A stretch of DNA of 64,000 nucleotides from Hydrogenophaga palleronii NBRC 102513 (lineage in GTDB: Bacteria > Pseudomonadota > Gammaproteobacteria > Burkholderiales > Burkholderiaceae_C), in NCBI RefSeq assembly GCF_001571225.1, contig NZ_BCTJ01000023.1:1-64000 (forward strand). Reading direction: 5' to 3'. The notes beneath the pieces are model-generated. The model did not search any database, was not told the DNA's origin, and was given only the letters and a program-made list of their open reading frames with translations. A program made the translations under genes and the position numbers. Numbering within the stretch: the first letter of the stretch is position 1; each line of letters begins with the position of its first letter. Below, piece after piece: positions 9,578 through 16,926 of this stretch.

Positions 9578-10111
9578 ATGCCCGATTTCAAGATGATCGA
9601 GAAAGATTCATTCTCGAAAGCCGCGATCCTGGAAACACTCGACAAGTTTGACATCGCCATCCTGCACGAACTGCAAAACGACGGCCGGCTCACCAACGCC
9701 GAACTGGCACAACGCGTGGGGCTCTCGGCAGCGCCGTGCTGGCGCCGCGTGCGGGCACTGGAAGAAGCGGGTTTCATCCGCGGCTACCGCGCCGAGATCG
9801 ACCGCGAAAAGATCGGCCTGGGCGTGCTGGCCTTTGTGCGACTGGACGCCGACCGCAACAGCGGCGACGTCACCCGCAACCTGGAAAACGCCATCCGCCG
9901 CATCCCCGAGGTGGTGTCGTGCCACTACATCAGCGGCTCGGGCACCTTCGAGCTGCAGGTGGTCAGCCGCGACCTGAACCACTTCAGCCAGTTCGCCCGC
10001 GAGGTGCTGCTGAACCTGCCCAACGTCAAGGACCTGCACACCAGCTTTTCCCTGGGTGAAGTGAAGTCCGGCAGCGCCTTGCCGCTGCAGCACCTCTCAG
10101 GCAAAAAGTAG
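9578..10111 (+). CDS. Lrp/AsnC family transcriptional regulator
   Basis: The 177-residue product has the two Lrp parts: an N-terminal winged helix-turn-helix (DIAILHELQNDGRLTNAELA, then VGLSAAPCWRRVRALEEAG) and a C-terminal RAM domain that binds small effectors, often amino acids. I start it at ATG 9578 because AGGTG lies about ten bases before it; the ATG at 9593 is an alternative. It is transcribed away from the indolepyruvate oxidoreductase gene. Local control of that gene by an aromatic amino acid or its keto acid is the natural guess, but it is inference. Confidence 0.93.
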   Translation: MPDFKMIEKDSFSKAAILETLDKFDIAILHELQNDGRLTNAELAQRVGLSAAPCWRRVRALEEAGFIRGYRAEIDREKIGLGVLAFVRLDADRNSGDVTRNLENAIRRIPEVVSCHYISGSGTFELQVVSRDLNHFSQFAREVLLNLPNVKDLHTSFSLGEVKSGSALPLQHLSGKK

Positions 10112-10348
10112 CAACACGGCGATGAGGGTGAAAACTTGAGCGTTTTTTTCGACCGCCTGTGCCCTGTTTTTCACCATTGACTAACAATTCGCCTGTAAGT
10201 CATTGAAAAGCGTGACTTTTTTCCTTAGGCCATATTGCCGACCGTAGTCCCTTTCCGTAACATTGCGCCGTCACCAACCCGTGGACGGCGTACCAAAAAG
10301 TACTCAGACCACACTTTTGTCTCTCTGTATCTTTTTGAAGGATTCGTC
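10112..10348 (+). promoter_or_regulatory. Leader and promoter region of the surface-fibre locus
   Basis: These 237 bases hold no gene. They are clearly more AT-rich than their surroundings, with several T runs, as expected of the control region of a strongly expressed gene. A possible -35 TTGACT lies at 10177-10182, but no good -10 stands at the right distance, so I do not claim a defined promoter. GAAGGA at 10338-10343 is a good ribosome binding site for the GTG start at 10349. Confidence 0.4.
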
Positions 10349-10942
10349 GTGAACAAAGCTCTGATGCTCAAAGCCACCCTGGCCCTGGCCCTTGCCACCC
10401 CGCTGCTGGCCTCGGCCGAATCGAACCTGGTCGCCACCGGCAGTGCCACCGCGCGCCTGGACTTTCGCGTGGTCATCCCGCGCGTGCTGTTCCTCGGCGT
10501 GGGCACCGGTGCCACCGTGATCCCGCTGGCCAACAACACCACCGTCGACATGGTGACCTTCGACTACACGACCAACCCGACCGCCATCGGCACGGGCGCT
10601 CCCGCCACCACCATCACCGGCAACGTGGTGCCGGTTCGTGTGGTCGGCAACAACGGCCAGATCACCCTGACCGCCAGCACCACCGGCGCGCTGACCAACG
10701 CCACCGGGGACACCATTCCATGGACGCAAATCACGTCCACCAGCAGCCTGCCTGCGCTGCCCAGCCCGGTCATTCCGGCCACGGGCGCCGGTGTGGCCTC
10801 CAACGTCACCCTGTCTTCCGGCACCCGCGTGACCGACCAATCCGCCAACTGGACCTTCAGCTACGCCAACGCGGCCACCGTCGCACCCGGTACCTACGGC
10901 ACCAACAACGGCCGTGTGACCTACACCGCCGCCATGCCCTGA
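10349..10942 (+). CDS. Exported pilin-like subunit 1 (probable major subunit)
   Basis: I do not recognise this as a named family. The 197-residue product starts at GTG 10349, supported by GAAGGA six bases upstream; an upstream open frame is leader sequence. A signal peptide (MNKALMLKATLALALATPLL) ends at about ASA-ES. The mature part is Thr/Ala/Val/Gly-rich, has no cysteine and looks all-beta. Three motifs recur in other genes of the locus. ATARLDFRVVIPRVL near the mature N-terminus is matched in the last gene. DTIPWTQI in the middle and the C-terminal TFSYANAA...GTYGTN..VTYT are matched in the next gene. A conserved C-terminal beta strand with a Tyr near the end is what chaperone-bound fibre subunits show. 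Its position first, with its own leader, suggests the most abundant subunit. Confidence 0.75.
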   Translation: MNKALMLKATLALALATPLLASAESNLVATGSATARLDFRVVIPRVLFLGVGTGATVIPLANNTTVDMVTFDYTTNPTAIGTGAPATTITGNVVPVRVVGNNGQITLTASTTGALTNATGDTIPWTQITSTSSLPALPSPVIPATGAGVASNVTLSSGTRVTDQSANWTFSYANAATVAPGTYGTNNGRVTYTAAMP

Positions 10943-10955
10943 TCGGCGTACGGGT

Positions 10956-11028
10956 CCGTTGATGGCGCGGCCTGCCCGCCGGTCAACGGCCCTCGCGGGG
11001 GAGGTGGTGTACGGCACCCGCCCCCGCG
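10956..11028 (+). terminator. Two consecutive hairpins between subunit genes (probable attenuator)
   Basis: The first hairpin pairs CCGTTGA (10956-10962) with TCAACGG (10983-10989). The second pairs CGCGGGGG (10994-11001) and GGTG (11003-11006) with CACC (11015-11018) and CCCCCGCG (11021-11028). Neither is followed by a long T run. Placed just after the first subunit gene, they may reduce read-through or protect the upstream mRNA, so that subunit 1 is made in excess over the rest. Confidence 0.5.
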
Positions 11029-11107
11029 GCCTTTCATGCGCCGGCGCCACAGCTTGTGACCAAGCGGCCCGGCAGACAGCTCCGAACGCCATGCCCGCCA
11101 ACACACC

Positions 11108-11773
11108 ATGAAGCACATGCAGCGTCACAACACCATCCGGCTCGCCGCGAGTGCGGGCCTGGTCGCGCTGTGCCTGGTGGACATCGGCGCGGCCCATGCG
11201 TGGAACCTGGACGTCGTCGCCGGTTCGCGCCGCCTTTTTCTGCACGTCGGCAACGGTGCCTTGAGCGGCAGTGGAAACGGCACGCTCGATGCAGCGGTCG
11301 GCAGGAGCGGCCCCGTCAACCTGGTGCAGGTCACGGTGCCGGCGACCGCTGTCGGCACGGGCGCCGCGCAGCCCATGACCAGCAACAGCACCCAGTCAAA
11401 CAGCCTGTGGGCCGACGGTTACCTGGTCTGCCCGGACCCCTCGCGCCAAATGCTCGTCGGGGCCGGTTACCGCATCGCCAGCGGCGCCACGACCAGTGCC
11501 TCCCTGAGCGTCGCACAGACCACTCCGCTCACCAATACCGCAACGACCGACACCATTCCGTTCTCGCAGATCAGCTGGACCGTCTCTGCCGCGGGCAGCA
11601 GCGTCCCCGGCGTGATTCCGGCCGGCACCTTTACCGGAGCCAGCCAGACGCTGGCCACCGTGCCCGCCAACCGGTATTTCGAGAACTGCCACACCTTCAG
11701 CTATGCCAACTCGGCGGTGCGTGCCGCTGGCACCTACAACGGGGGGGTGACCTACACCCTCAGCGCGCCATGA
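11108..11773 (+). CDS. Exported pilin-like subunit 2
   Basis: This 221-residue exported protein has a signal peptide of about 32 residues ending in AHA-W. It is related to the first subunit: both contain a DTIP(W/F)(T/S)QI block and end with the same pattern, TFSYANSA...GTYNGGVTYT...P. Unlike subunit 1 it has two mature cysteines (CPDPS and ENCHTF), likely a disulfide. An insert makes it longer, which would suit a minor or tip component. Its stop codon overlaps the next gene's ATG (ATGA). ATG 11117 is an alternative start. No database family is claimed. Confidence 0.7.
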   Translation: MKHMQRHNTIRLAASAGLVALCLVDIGAAHAWNLDVVAGSRRLFLHVGNGALSGSGNGTLDAAVGRSGPVNLVQVTVPATAVGTGAAQPMTSNSTQSNSLWADGYLVCPDPSRQMLVGAGYRIASGATTSASLSVAQTTPLTNTATTDTIPFSQISWTVSAAGSSVPGVIPAGTFTGASQTLATVPANRYFENCHTFSYANSAVRAAGTYNGGVTYTLSAP

Positions 11774-12237
11774 CGACGCGATCAACCCGCCTGGCCATCG
11801 CGGCCGCCCTGTGTGCCTGCATGGCCAGCGCCGCCTGGGCCAACCCGCATCGGCTGGACGATTCGGCCAGCCACACCGTGCCACCCAATGTGCAGATGCA
11901 GTGGCTGCCGCTCACGCCCGGCCAGGCTTTCGCCGGTGGCATGGAGGCCACCCTGCGTGTCAACGTGCGCATCGACACCCGCGACTGGGTCGGCCGCAGC
12001 GGTCGGATCTACATGGTGCTGCCACGCGACCAGGCCTCCACCGTCGAGGCGGTGTGGTCCACGCAGGGCCGGCTGCAGGCCGGCCGGCTGACCTCTGGCG
12101 AACGCACCCTGGTGTACGCCGGACAGATCACCAGCCCGACGCTGGAAGACCAGCTGCAAGTGCGCCTGCGCTCGGCCCCGGACTGGGTGTCCAACTCGCG
12201 GCGCCTGAGCTTCCATTTCGAACTCGATGTCGACTGA
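11770..12237 (+). CDS. Small exported protein of the fibre locus, unknown function
   Basis: The 155-residue product begins at the ATG overlapping the previous stop. The frame is open further upstream, but only this start gives a signal peptide (LAIAAALCACMASAAWA) and fits the operon. The mature part has no cysteine and is predicted all-beta, with TLRVNVRIDTRDWVGRSGRI and SGERTLVYAGQI. It does not carry the subunit C-terminal pattern, so it is more likely a periplasmic assembly factor or an adaptor than a shaft subunit. I do not recognise a family. It overlaps the chaperone gene by 11 nt. Confidence 0.65.
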   Translation: MTTRSTRLAIAAALCACMASAAWANPHRLDDSASHTVPPNVQMQWLPLTPGQAFAGGMEATLRVNVRIDTRDWVGRSGRIYMVLPRDQASTVEAVWSTQGRLQAGRLTSGERTLVYAGQITSPTLEDQLQVRLRSAPDWVSNSRRLSFHFELDVD

Positions 12238-13069
12238 TACCCCCATGCGCCCTGCCGTTTCCCGCTTCCGCTCTCCGCTCGCACGGGCGGGCTGGCTTGC
12301 TGCCCTGGTGCTGGCCGGCACGCCGCTGGCCTCGCTGGCGCAAGGCTTCGCGGCCTACATCACGCCGCCGCGTTTCGAGGTGCAGGTGGCCCCCGGCCAG
12401 AACCTGCGCCAGGTGGTGGAAATCCACCACGTCGGCCCACAAACCGGCCACTACCGCATCTACACCAACGACTGGAGCTTCCTGCCCGACAACTCGGTGG
12501 TGTTCAGCAACGAGCTGGCGCCGGACAGCTGCCGGCCCTGGGTGGCGGTGGAGAAGCGCGAGCTGCAGATCGAACCCGGCGCACGCTACCGCTACCGCTT
12601 CGAGATCACGCCACCGGCCGGCACGCCGGCGCGCGAGTGCCGCTTCGCGCTGATGATCGAAGGCCTGGAGCCCTCGCAGGTCAAGGGCGACCTCAACTTC
12701 CCGGTGGGCGGGCGCATCGGCGTGATCGTCTACGCCAGCATCGGTGACGCCGCGCCACAGCTCGAAGTGGTCAGCAGCCGCACCGTCAACGTCAACGGCA
12801 CGCCGACCCCGGTGGTCGAGGTGCGCAACCGCGGCAACGCCCACGGCCGCCTGGAGGGTTACCTCGACGGCACCGACGCCAACGGCGCGCGCCTGGAGAT
12901 GGCGCCTGCCGACCTGCCGATCCTGCCGGGCGAAACGCGCAACGTTGCCATCGCCCCGGTCGCCGAACAGGGCAAGCCCTTGCCCACGATCCGCTTCCCG
13001 CTCAAGGTCAAGGGCAACCTGGAGTGGGGCAAGAACCGCATTCCGCTGGACGCGAGCTTTGCCCCATGA
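12227..13069 (+). CDS. PapD-like periplasmic chaperone of the fibre locus
   Basis: This 280-residue exported protein resembles periplasmic pilus chaperones: two Ig-like domains after a signal peptide that ends at about SLAQ. Domain 1 (about 42-165) has ITPPRFEVQVAPGQ, then a block in which PG and RF residues precede ECRFALMIE, and VGGRIGVIVYASIG. Domain 2 (about 175-280) has VVEVRNRGNAHGRLEG and ILPGETRNVA. The likely job is to bind unfolded subunits in the periplasm and hand them to the outer-membrane protein encoded next, which it overlaps by 4 nt. The resemblance is by pattern; I cannot align it against known chaperones here. The start is ATG 12227; ATG 12245 is possible. Confidence 0.7.
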   Translation: MSTDTPMRPAVSRFRSPLARAGWLAALVLAGTPLASLAQGFAAYITPPRFEVQVAPGQNLRQVVEIHHVGPQTGHYRIYTNDWSFLPDNSVVFSNELAPDSCRPWVAVEKRELQIEPGARYRYRFEITPPAGTPARECRFALMIEGLEPSQVKGDLNFPVGGRIGVIVYASIGDAAPQLEVVSSRTVNVNGTPTPVVEVRNRGNAHGRLEGYLDGTDANGARLEMAPADLPILPGETRNVAIAPVAEQGKPLPTIRFPLKVKGNLEWGKNRIPLDASFAP

Positions 13070-15042
13070 TGAGGGCGGTGCTGCGCCCGATCCACTGCCT
13101 GCTGGCGCTGCTGGGTGCTTCCACCCCGTGGCTCCCGGCCTGGGCACAAGGCACCCCGACACCCACCGCGCCACCGGCCTATGTGGACCGCGTCATCGAA
13201 GGCCTGCCGCCCGAGCCGACGGCCGCGGCCGAGTCGCAGCCCTATGACCCGAGTGGCTGGCCGCGTTTCCTGCGGCTGGAGACCCGGCTCGGCACGCAGC
13301 CCTTCGACCAGAGCCACAAAACCCGCATCGGCTACGGCATCTACGGCCTGCTGGACACGCCCAACCACGGCACGTTGTCGATCGACGGCACCTACGCACC
13401 GCACGACAGCAGCGGTTCGCTCACGCTGCGCCAGCGTGCCATGCCGCTGTCCAACGGCTGGATGCTGAGCAACGAACTCGGTGTGATCACGCCGCCTTCG
13501 CCCGCCATCCTGCGCTTGCCCACCCGCATCTACCTGCCCACGGCCATCCTGCAAGGTGTCAGCACCGAATGGGAAAACCCGGGCAAGGGCCTGCAGCTGC
13601 AGGCCAGCACCGGCGAGCCCGGCCGGCTGGACTTTCTGCCCTCCAACGGCTTTCGCAAGCTGATGGGCCAGCGCACCACGTTCGGTGGCCAGTGGCGGAT
13701 CAACGCCGACGACACCAACCCGCTGTCCACCCAGGGCTGGACGGTCGCGCTGCAACACGAAGACGCGCGCCGGGTCTCCAACCTCGACGTGCCCACGCAG
13801 CCCGGCGACATCGTCGACGCCAACGCCACCGTGCTGGCGCTGCGTTTCGAAGGCGCCGACCACCGCATCCAGGCGCAGGTGCTGCAGAGCCAGGCCAGCA
13901 ACGTGAGCGGCTCGCGCAGCGGCTTCTGGATCGACGGCGAATGGGACGACGGCCCGCGCCGGCACGGCCTGGGCGCCTACCGCCTCGAGCGCGACCTGAG
14001 CTGGGCCAACCAGCCAATGGCCAACGACCTGGTGGGCGTCTACGCGCGCAGCAGCTGGCGCACGCGCCAGTGGTCGGCCGAAGGTTCGGTGGACTGGCTG
14101 GACTCGATCTCCGGGCGCAGCGACAGCGGTTACTTCGCCACCGGCTCGGCGCGCTGGCGCCTGGACCGCGACAACACCATCGGTGCCGGCGCCACGGTGC
14201 GCCACTTCGGGGGCGACGCCTGGAGCAGTTATGGCGACTGGCGTTTCCAGAACGGCTGGGGCAACAGCGGCCTGCGGCTGGAGTTCCAGCAGGCCGACAA
14301 CGAAGCCGATGCGCGCTGGCTGACCTGGGACCAGGAGTGGCAGGTGCCGCAAGGCTGGAGCCTGTCCACCACGTTGGGTGTGGGCGCCTACGACGCCTAC
14401 CAGAGCCGCCCGAAAGAGTCGGTCTGGCGCACGGCACTGAGCATGTCGGCGCCGATCACCGCCAAGGCCAGCCTGCGCGGCAACGTCAACACCGAGCGCA
14501 GCAACAACGGCCAGACGCGCTACAGCCTGAACCTGGGCGGCCACTGGCGCATCGACCAGCGCTGGAGCTTCGAAGCCAACTACAACCGCTACACCGGCCG
14601 CAACCGCTTCGACACCTCGCTCGACCCGCTGGCGCCTCCGGTCAACTTCTTCATCCCGCAGTCGGACCGCTCCTTCTACGCCGTGTTGCGCTACGAGCTT
14701 GAGGCCGGCAGCCGCAACGTGCCGCTGGGTGGGCGCGCCGCCGACGGTGGTGGCCGCATCGAAGGCACGGTGTACTTCGACGACAACCGCAGCGGCACCC
14801 AGGAAGCCAGCGAACAAGGCGTGCCCAACGTCACGGTCTACCTCGACAACCGTTACGCGGTGCGCACCGACAGCCAGGGCCGCTTCGAATTCCCGTTCGT
14901 CGCCAGCGGCCCGCGCACCGTCACCGTGCGCGGCGAAACCCTGCCGCTGCCCTGGAACGTGGTCAACCAGGGCCAGGCCCGGGTGGACGTGCGGTTGCGC
15001 GAGAGCGCCACGCTGTCGATACCGGTGCAGCGCACCGAATAA
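13066..15042 (+). CDS. Outer-membrane beta-barrel with C-terminal Ig/Cna-B-like domain (usher-like role)
   Basis: This is a 658-residue exported protein whose signal peptide ends at about AWAQ. Residues of about 60-565 are a long run of alternating polar and aromatic beta strands typical of an outer-membrane barrel (for example YSLNLGGHWRIDQRWSFEAN). Residues of about 575-650 form a separate domain with GTVYFDDNRSGTQEASEQGV, VTVYLDNRYAVRTDSQGRF and PLPW. That pattern is that of the SdrD-B/carboxypeptidase-regulatory beta-sandwich. By position after the chaperone it should be the secretion pore, yet it is shorter than typical ushers (about 800 residues). I see no clear usher plug or N-terminal chaperone-binding motif. 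The start is ATG 13066, overlapping the chaperone stop. Confidence 0.7.
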   Translation: MMRAVLRPIHCLLALLGASTPWLPAWAQGTPTPTAPPAYVDRVIEGLPPEPTAAAESQPYDPSGWPRFLRLETRLGTQPFDQSHKTRIGYGIYGLLDTPNHGTLSIDGTYAPHDSSGSLTLRQRAMPLSNGWMLSNELGVITPPSPAILRLPTRIYLPTAILQGVSTEWENPGKGLQLQASTGEPGRLDFLPSNGFRKLMGQRTTFGGQWRINADDTNPLSTQGWTVALQHEDARRVSNLDVPTQPGDIVDANATVLALRFEGADHRIQAQVLQSQASNVSGSRSGFWIDGEWDDGPRRHGLGAYRLERDLSWANQPMANDLVGVYARSSWRTRQWSAEGSVDWLDSISGRSDSGYFATGSARWRLDRDNTIGAGATVRHFGGDAWSSYGDWRFQNGWGNSGLRLEFQQADNEADARWLTWDQEWQVPQGWSLSTTLGVGAYDAYQSRPKESVWRTALSMSAPITAKASLRGNVNTERSNNGQTRYSLNLGGHWRIDQRWSFEANYNRYTGRNRFDTSLDPLAPPVNFFIPQSDRSFYAVLRYELEAGSRNVPLGGRAADGGGRIEGTVYFDDNRSGTQEASEQGVPNVTVYLDNRYAVRTDSQGRFEFPFVASGPRTVTVRGETLPLPWNVVNQGQARVDVRLRESATLSIPVQRTE

Positions 15043-15069
15043 CGCGCCGGGTGCCGCTCGACGGACGCT

Positions 15070-15087
15070 GCGCCGGCACACCGGCGC
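15070..15087 (+). other. Hairpin before the last subunit gene
   Basis: GCGCCGG (15070-15076) and CCGGCGC (15081-15087) form a perfect seven-base stem with a CACA loop, in the only sizeable gap (82 nt) in the second half of the locus. It may lower expression of the last gene or protect upstream mRNA ends. An AAGGGGGG ribosome binding site follows at about 15104-15111. Confidence 0.45.
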
Positions 15088-15124
15088 CGACTCAAGTTCC
15101 CGAAAGGGGGGTCGATAGTGGGTC

Positions 15125-15604
15125 ATGTCCACCTCGAGATCCCTCACTCTTTCTGCACTGGCCGCCGGTGCACTGATGCTGGTGCCTGCCACCAGCATCG
15201 GGGAGAGCATGGTGACCAGCCGCGGCAACGCCAGCGCGGCGCTGGACTTCCGCATCATCATTCCGCCGGTCATGCGGGTGCTGGAGAACAGCCACCCGGT
15301 GGTGCTGGACGCCGAGGCCAATGGCGACTGGAGCGCGCAGCAGCGGCTGGTGGTGATGTCCAACCTCAAGCGCGGTTTCTGCGTCACCCTGCGCATGAGC
15401 GCCCCCGAGGTGGATGCCTGGCGCCTGCGCGCGGTGCAGGGCGACGGCCTGAACTTCAGCGCGGTCGACGACGGTTACCGCCTGTGCGCCGAGCGCGCCG
15501 GCCGCTACACCCTGCTGCTGGACCACGAGTTCGATGCCGCCGCCCGCCCATCCGGTGCCGGCCCATTGCGCTGGCCGGTGCAGACGGACATCGCGGCACT
15601 GTAA
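15125..15604 (+). CDS. Exported pilin-like subunit 3 (possible tip or terminator subunit)
   Basis: The 159-residue exported protein has a signal peptide ending near SIGES. Its mature N-terminus, NASAALDFRIIIPPVMRVL, closely matches ATARLDFRVVIPRVLFL of subunit 1. The C-terminal strand pattern of subunits 1 and 2 is missing. Two cysteines (GFCVTL and RLCAER) could form a disulfide. A subunit that keeps the N-terminal motif but lacks the C-terminal strand would fit the tip or base of a fibre. That is inference from pattern only. The gene is preceded by a strong AAGGGGGG ribosome binding site. Confidence 0.65.
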   Translation: MSTSRSLTLSALAAGALMLVPATSIGESMVTSRGNASAALDFRIIIPPVMRVLENSHPVVLDAEANGDWSAQQRLVVMSNLKRGFCVTLRMSAPEVDAWRLRAVQGDGLNFSAVDDGYRLCAERAGRYTLLLDHEFDAAARPSGAGPLRWPVQTDIAAL

Positions 15605-15638
15605 AAACCACCGCTCGCACCGGAGCGAAATGCCCCCT

Positions 15639-15717
15639 CCAGAGCGCACGGAACCGGCTCTGCCGGGCCGTAGCGTGCGCCCCCTTGAGGGGGGCGCGCG
15701 CAGCGCGGCGGGGGTGC
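15639..15717 (+). repeat. Dispersed GC-rich palindromic repeat, copy A
   Basis: This copy has three parts in order: GGAACCGGCTCTGCCGGGCC (a CCGGC/GCCGG hairpin), a CCCCCTTGAGGGGGG hairpin, and a GCGC-rich end with CGCGGCGGGGG. The same order and near-identical first part recur at 37891-37965 (same strand) and 58662-58738 (opposite strand). It lies between the fibre locus and the convergent mltA gene, where it could act as a terminator. Confidence 0.7.
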
Positions 15718-15719
15718 TC

Positions 15720-16877
15720 CTACCTCGGCAACAGCGCCCACATCTGCAGCGGCTGCTTGAGCGCCGCGGCCGTGGTGTAGGCCTCGTCGTGCCAGTCGCC
15801 CCAGCCGGTGAACAGGTCGGCGCGCACCGCGCCGACGATGGCGCCGCCGGTGTCCTGCGCCAGCACCAGGCGCTGCAGGTTGAGCGTGGGCCCCTGCGTC
15901 GCCAGCCACACCGGCGTGCCGTAGGGAATGCTCTGCGGATCGACCGCAATGGAACGCCCCGGCGTGAGCGGCACGCCTTGCGCACCGCGCGGGCCGAAGC
16001 GCGCATCGAACTCGGACAAGGCCTCTTCGCGGAAGAACACCGTGCGCGGGTTGCTCCACAGCATCTGGTTCAGGCGTTGCGGGTTCTGCAATGCCCAGGC
16101 CTTGATGGCGGCCCACGACGGGTCGGTGATCGCGCGCTGGTCGAGCAACCAGCGGCCCACGCTCTGGTACGGGTGGCCGTTGTGCGCGGCAAAGGCCACG
16201 CGCACCTGGCGCGTGCGGCCATCGGCCTCGACGAGGTTCAGGCGGCCCGAACCCTGGATCTGCAGGATCAGCGCGTCGATCGGATCGGCCAGCCAGGCCA
16301 GCGCACGGCCCTGCAGCGCGGCCTGCGCGGCCGGCAGGGAATCGATCTCCTGCCGGCTGTACCAGGGCTGGCCGGCGCGCAGCCCGGCCGGCGGGCCGTA
16401 GAGCGGCACGCGGTAGGTGGCGCTGGGCACACGGCTGGCGGCCATGATGGGCTCGTAATACCCCGTCAGCAAACCGCTCGGCACTTCACCCGAGGTCTCG
16501 ACCACGCGGTAGGGCTGGAAGCGGCGTTCCACCCAGGCCTGTTGTTCGGCCGCGGTGCCGATGCTCAGGCGGCGCAGCTCGGCGCAGGGCCCGGCCTGGC
16601 CCGGTGCCGGGCGTTCGCAGCCGCGCACCCAGGCGTTCCAGGCTTCGTGCAGGCTGTCCTGGCCCCAGCCGGGCAAGTCGCTCCAGCGCACCGGTTGCCA
16701 CAGGCTCTTGCCGCGTTGCAGCGGCACCGCGGGGGCACCGTCGCCGGGGGCCGGCGTGGCCACCACTGGCGGTGGCGTGGTGCCACCCACCGGTGCGGGG
16801 GGGTAAGTCCGCGGGTCCACCGCGCAGGCGGCGAGGCTTCCTACAATGAGGGCCACCACGCCCCAGCGCAGCGCCAT
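15720..16877 (-). CDS. mltA: Membrane-bound lytic murein transglycosylase A
   Basis: MltA cleaves peptidoglycan glycan strands to 1,6-anhydro products from the outer membrane's inner face. The start at 16877 (MALRWGVVALIVGSLAAC) gives a lipoprotein signal peptide with lipobox LAAC. A Pro-rich linker follows. The family motifs are present: LLTGYYEPIMAASR, LADPIDALILQIQGSGRL, and near the end VLAQDTGGAIVGAVRADLFTG followed by GDWHDEA. The Asp of AQDTGGAI is the likely catalytic acid. Length (385 residues) is usual. The frame is open 132 nt further upstream, but that would add a non-signal N-terminus. It is divergent from a 54-codon membrane protein gene. Confidence 0.93.
   Translation of the reverse strand: MALRWGVVALIVGSLAACAVDPRTYPPAPVGGTTPPPVVATPAPGDGAPAVPLQRGKSLWQPVRWSDLPGWGQDSLHEAWNAWVRGCERPAPGQAGPCAELRRLSIGTAAEQQAWVERRFQPYRVVETSGEVPSGLLTGYYEPIMAASRVPSATYRVPLYGPPAGLRAGQPWYSRQEIDSLPAAQAALQGRALAWLADPIDALILQIQGSGRLNLVEADGRTRQVRVAFAAHNGHPYQSVGRWLLDQRAITDPSWAAIKAWALQNPQRLNQMLWSNPRTVFFREEALSEFDARFGPRGAQGVPLTPGRSIAVDPQSIPYGTPVWLATQGPTLNLQRLVLAQDTGGAIVGAVRADLFTGWGDWHDEAYTTAAALKQPLQMWALLPR
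16842..16847 (+). promoter_or_regulatory. Possible -10 element (TACAAT)
   Basis: CTACAAT, with TACAAT at 16842-16847, matches the -10 consensus and would start a transcript near 16854, about 73 nt before the small membrane protein gene at 16927. It lies inside the 5' end of mltA on the other strand. No convincing -35 is visible. The same CTACAAT motif recurs before purB and before the riboswitch. Confidence 0.35.
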
Positions 16878-16926
16878 CAGGCCGCGCCCTTGCCCACCCA
16901 CTCCGGAAGCACCGCCGCACCGCCCC

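Noticed and set aside
9448-9777. N-terminal extension of the indolepyruvate oxidoreductase up to 9777
   Set aside because: The extension lacks family similarity, overlaps the divergent regulator gene, and a good ribosome binding site precedes the ATG at 9447.
10177-10182. TTGACT as a firm -35 for the fibre locus
   Set aside because: Nothing close to TATAAT lies 16-18 bases downstream. It is listed only as part of the leader region.
12859-15396. 845-codon minus-strand frame opposite the chaperone and barrel genes
   Set aside because: Antisense artefact. It crosses several real gene boundaries and lacks any recognisable motif.
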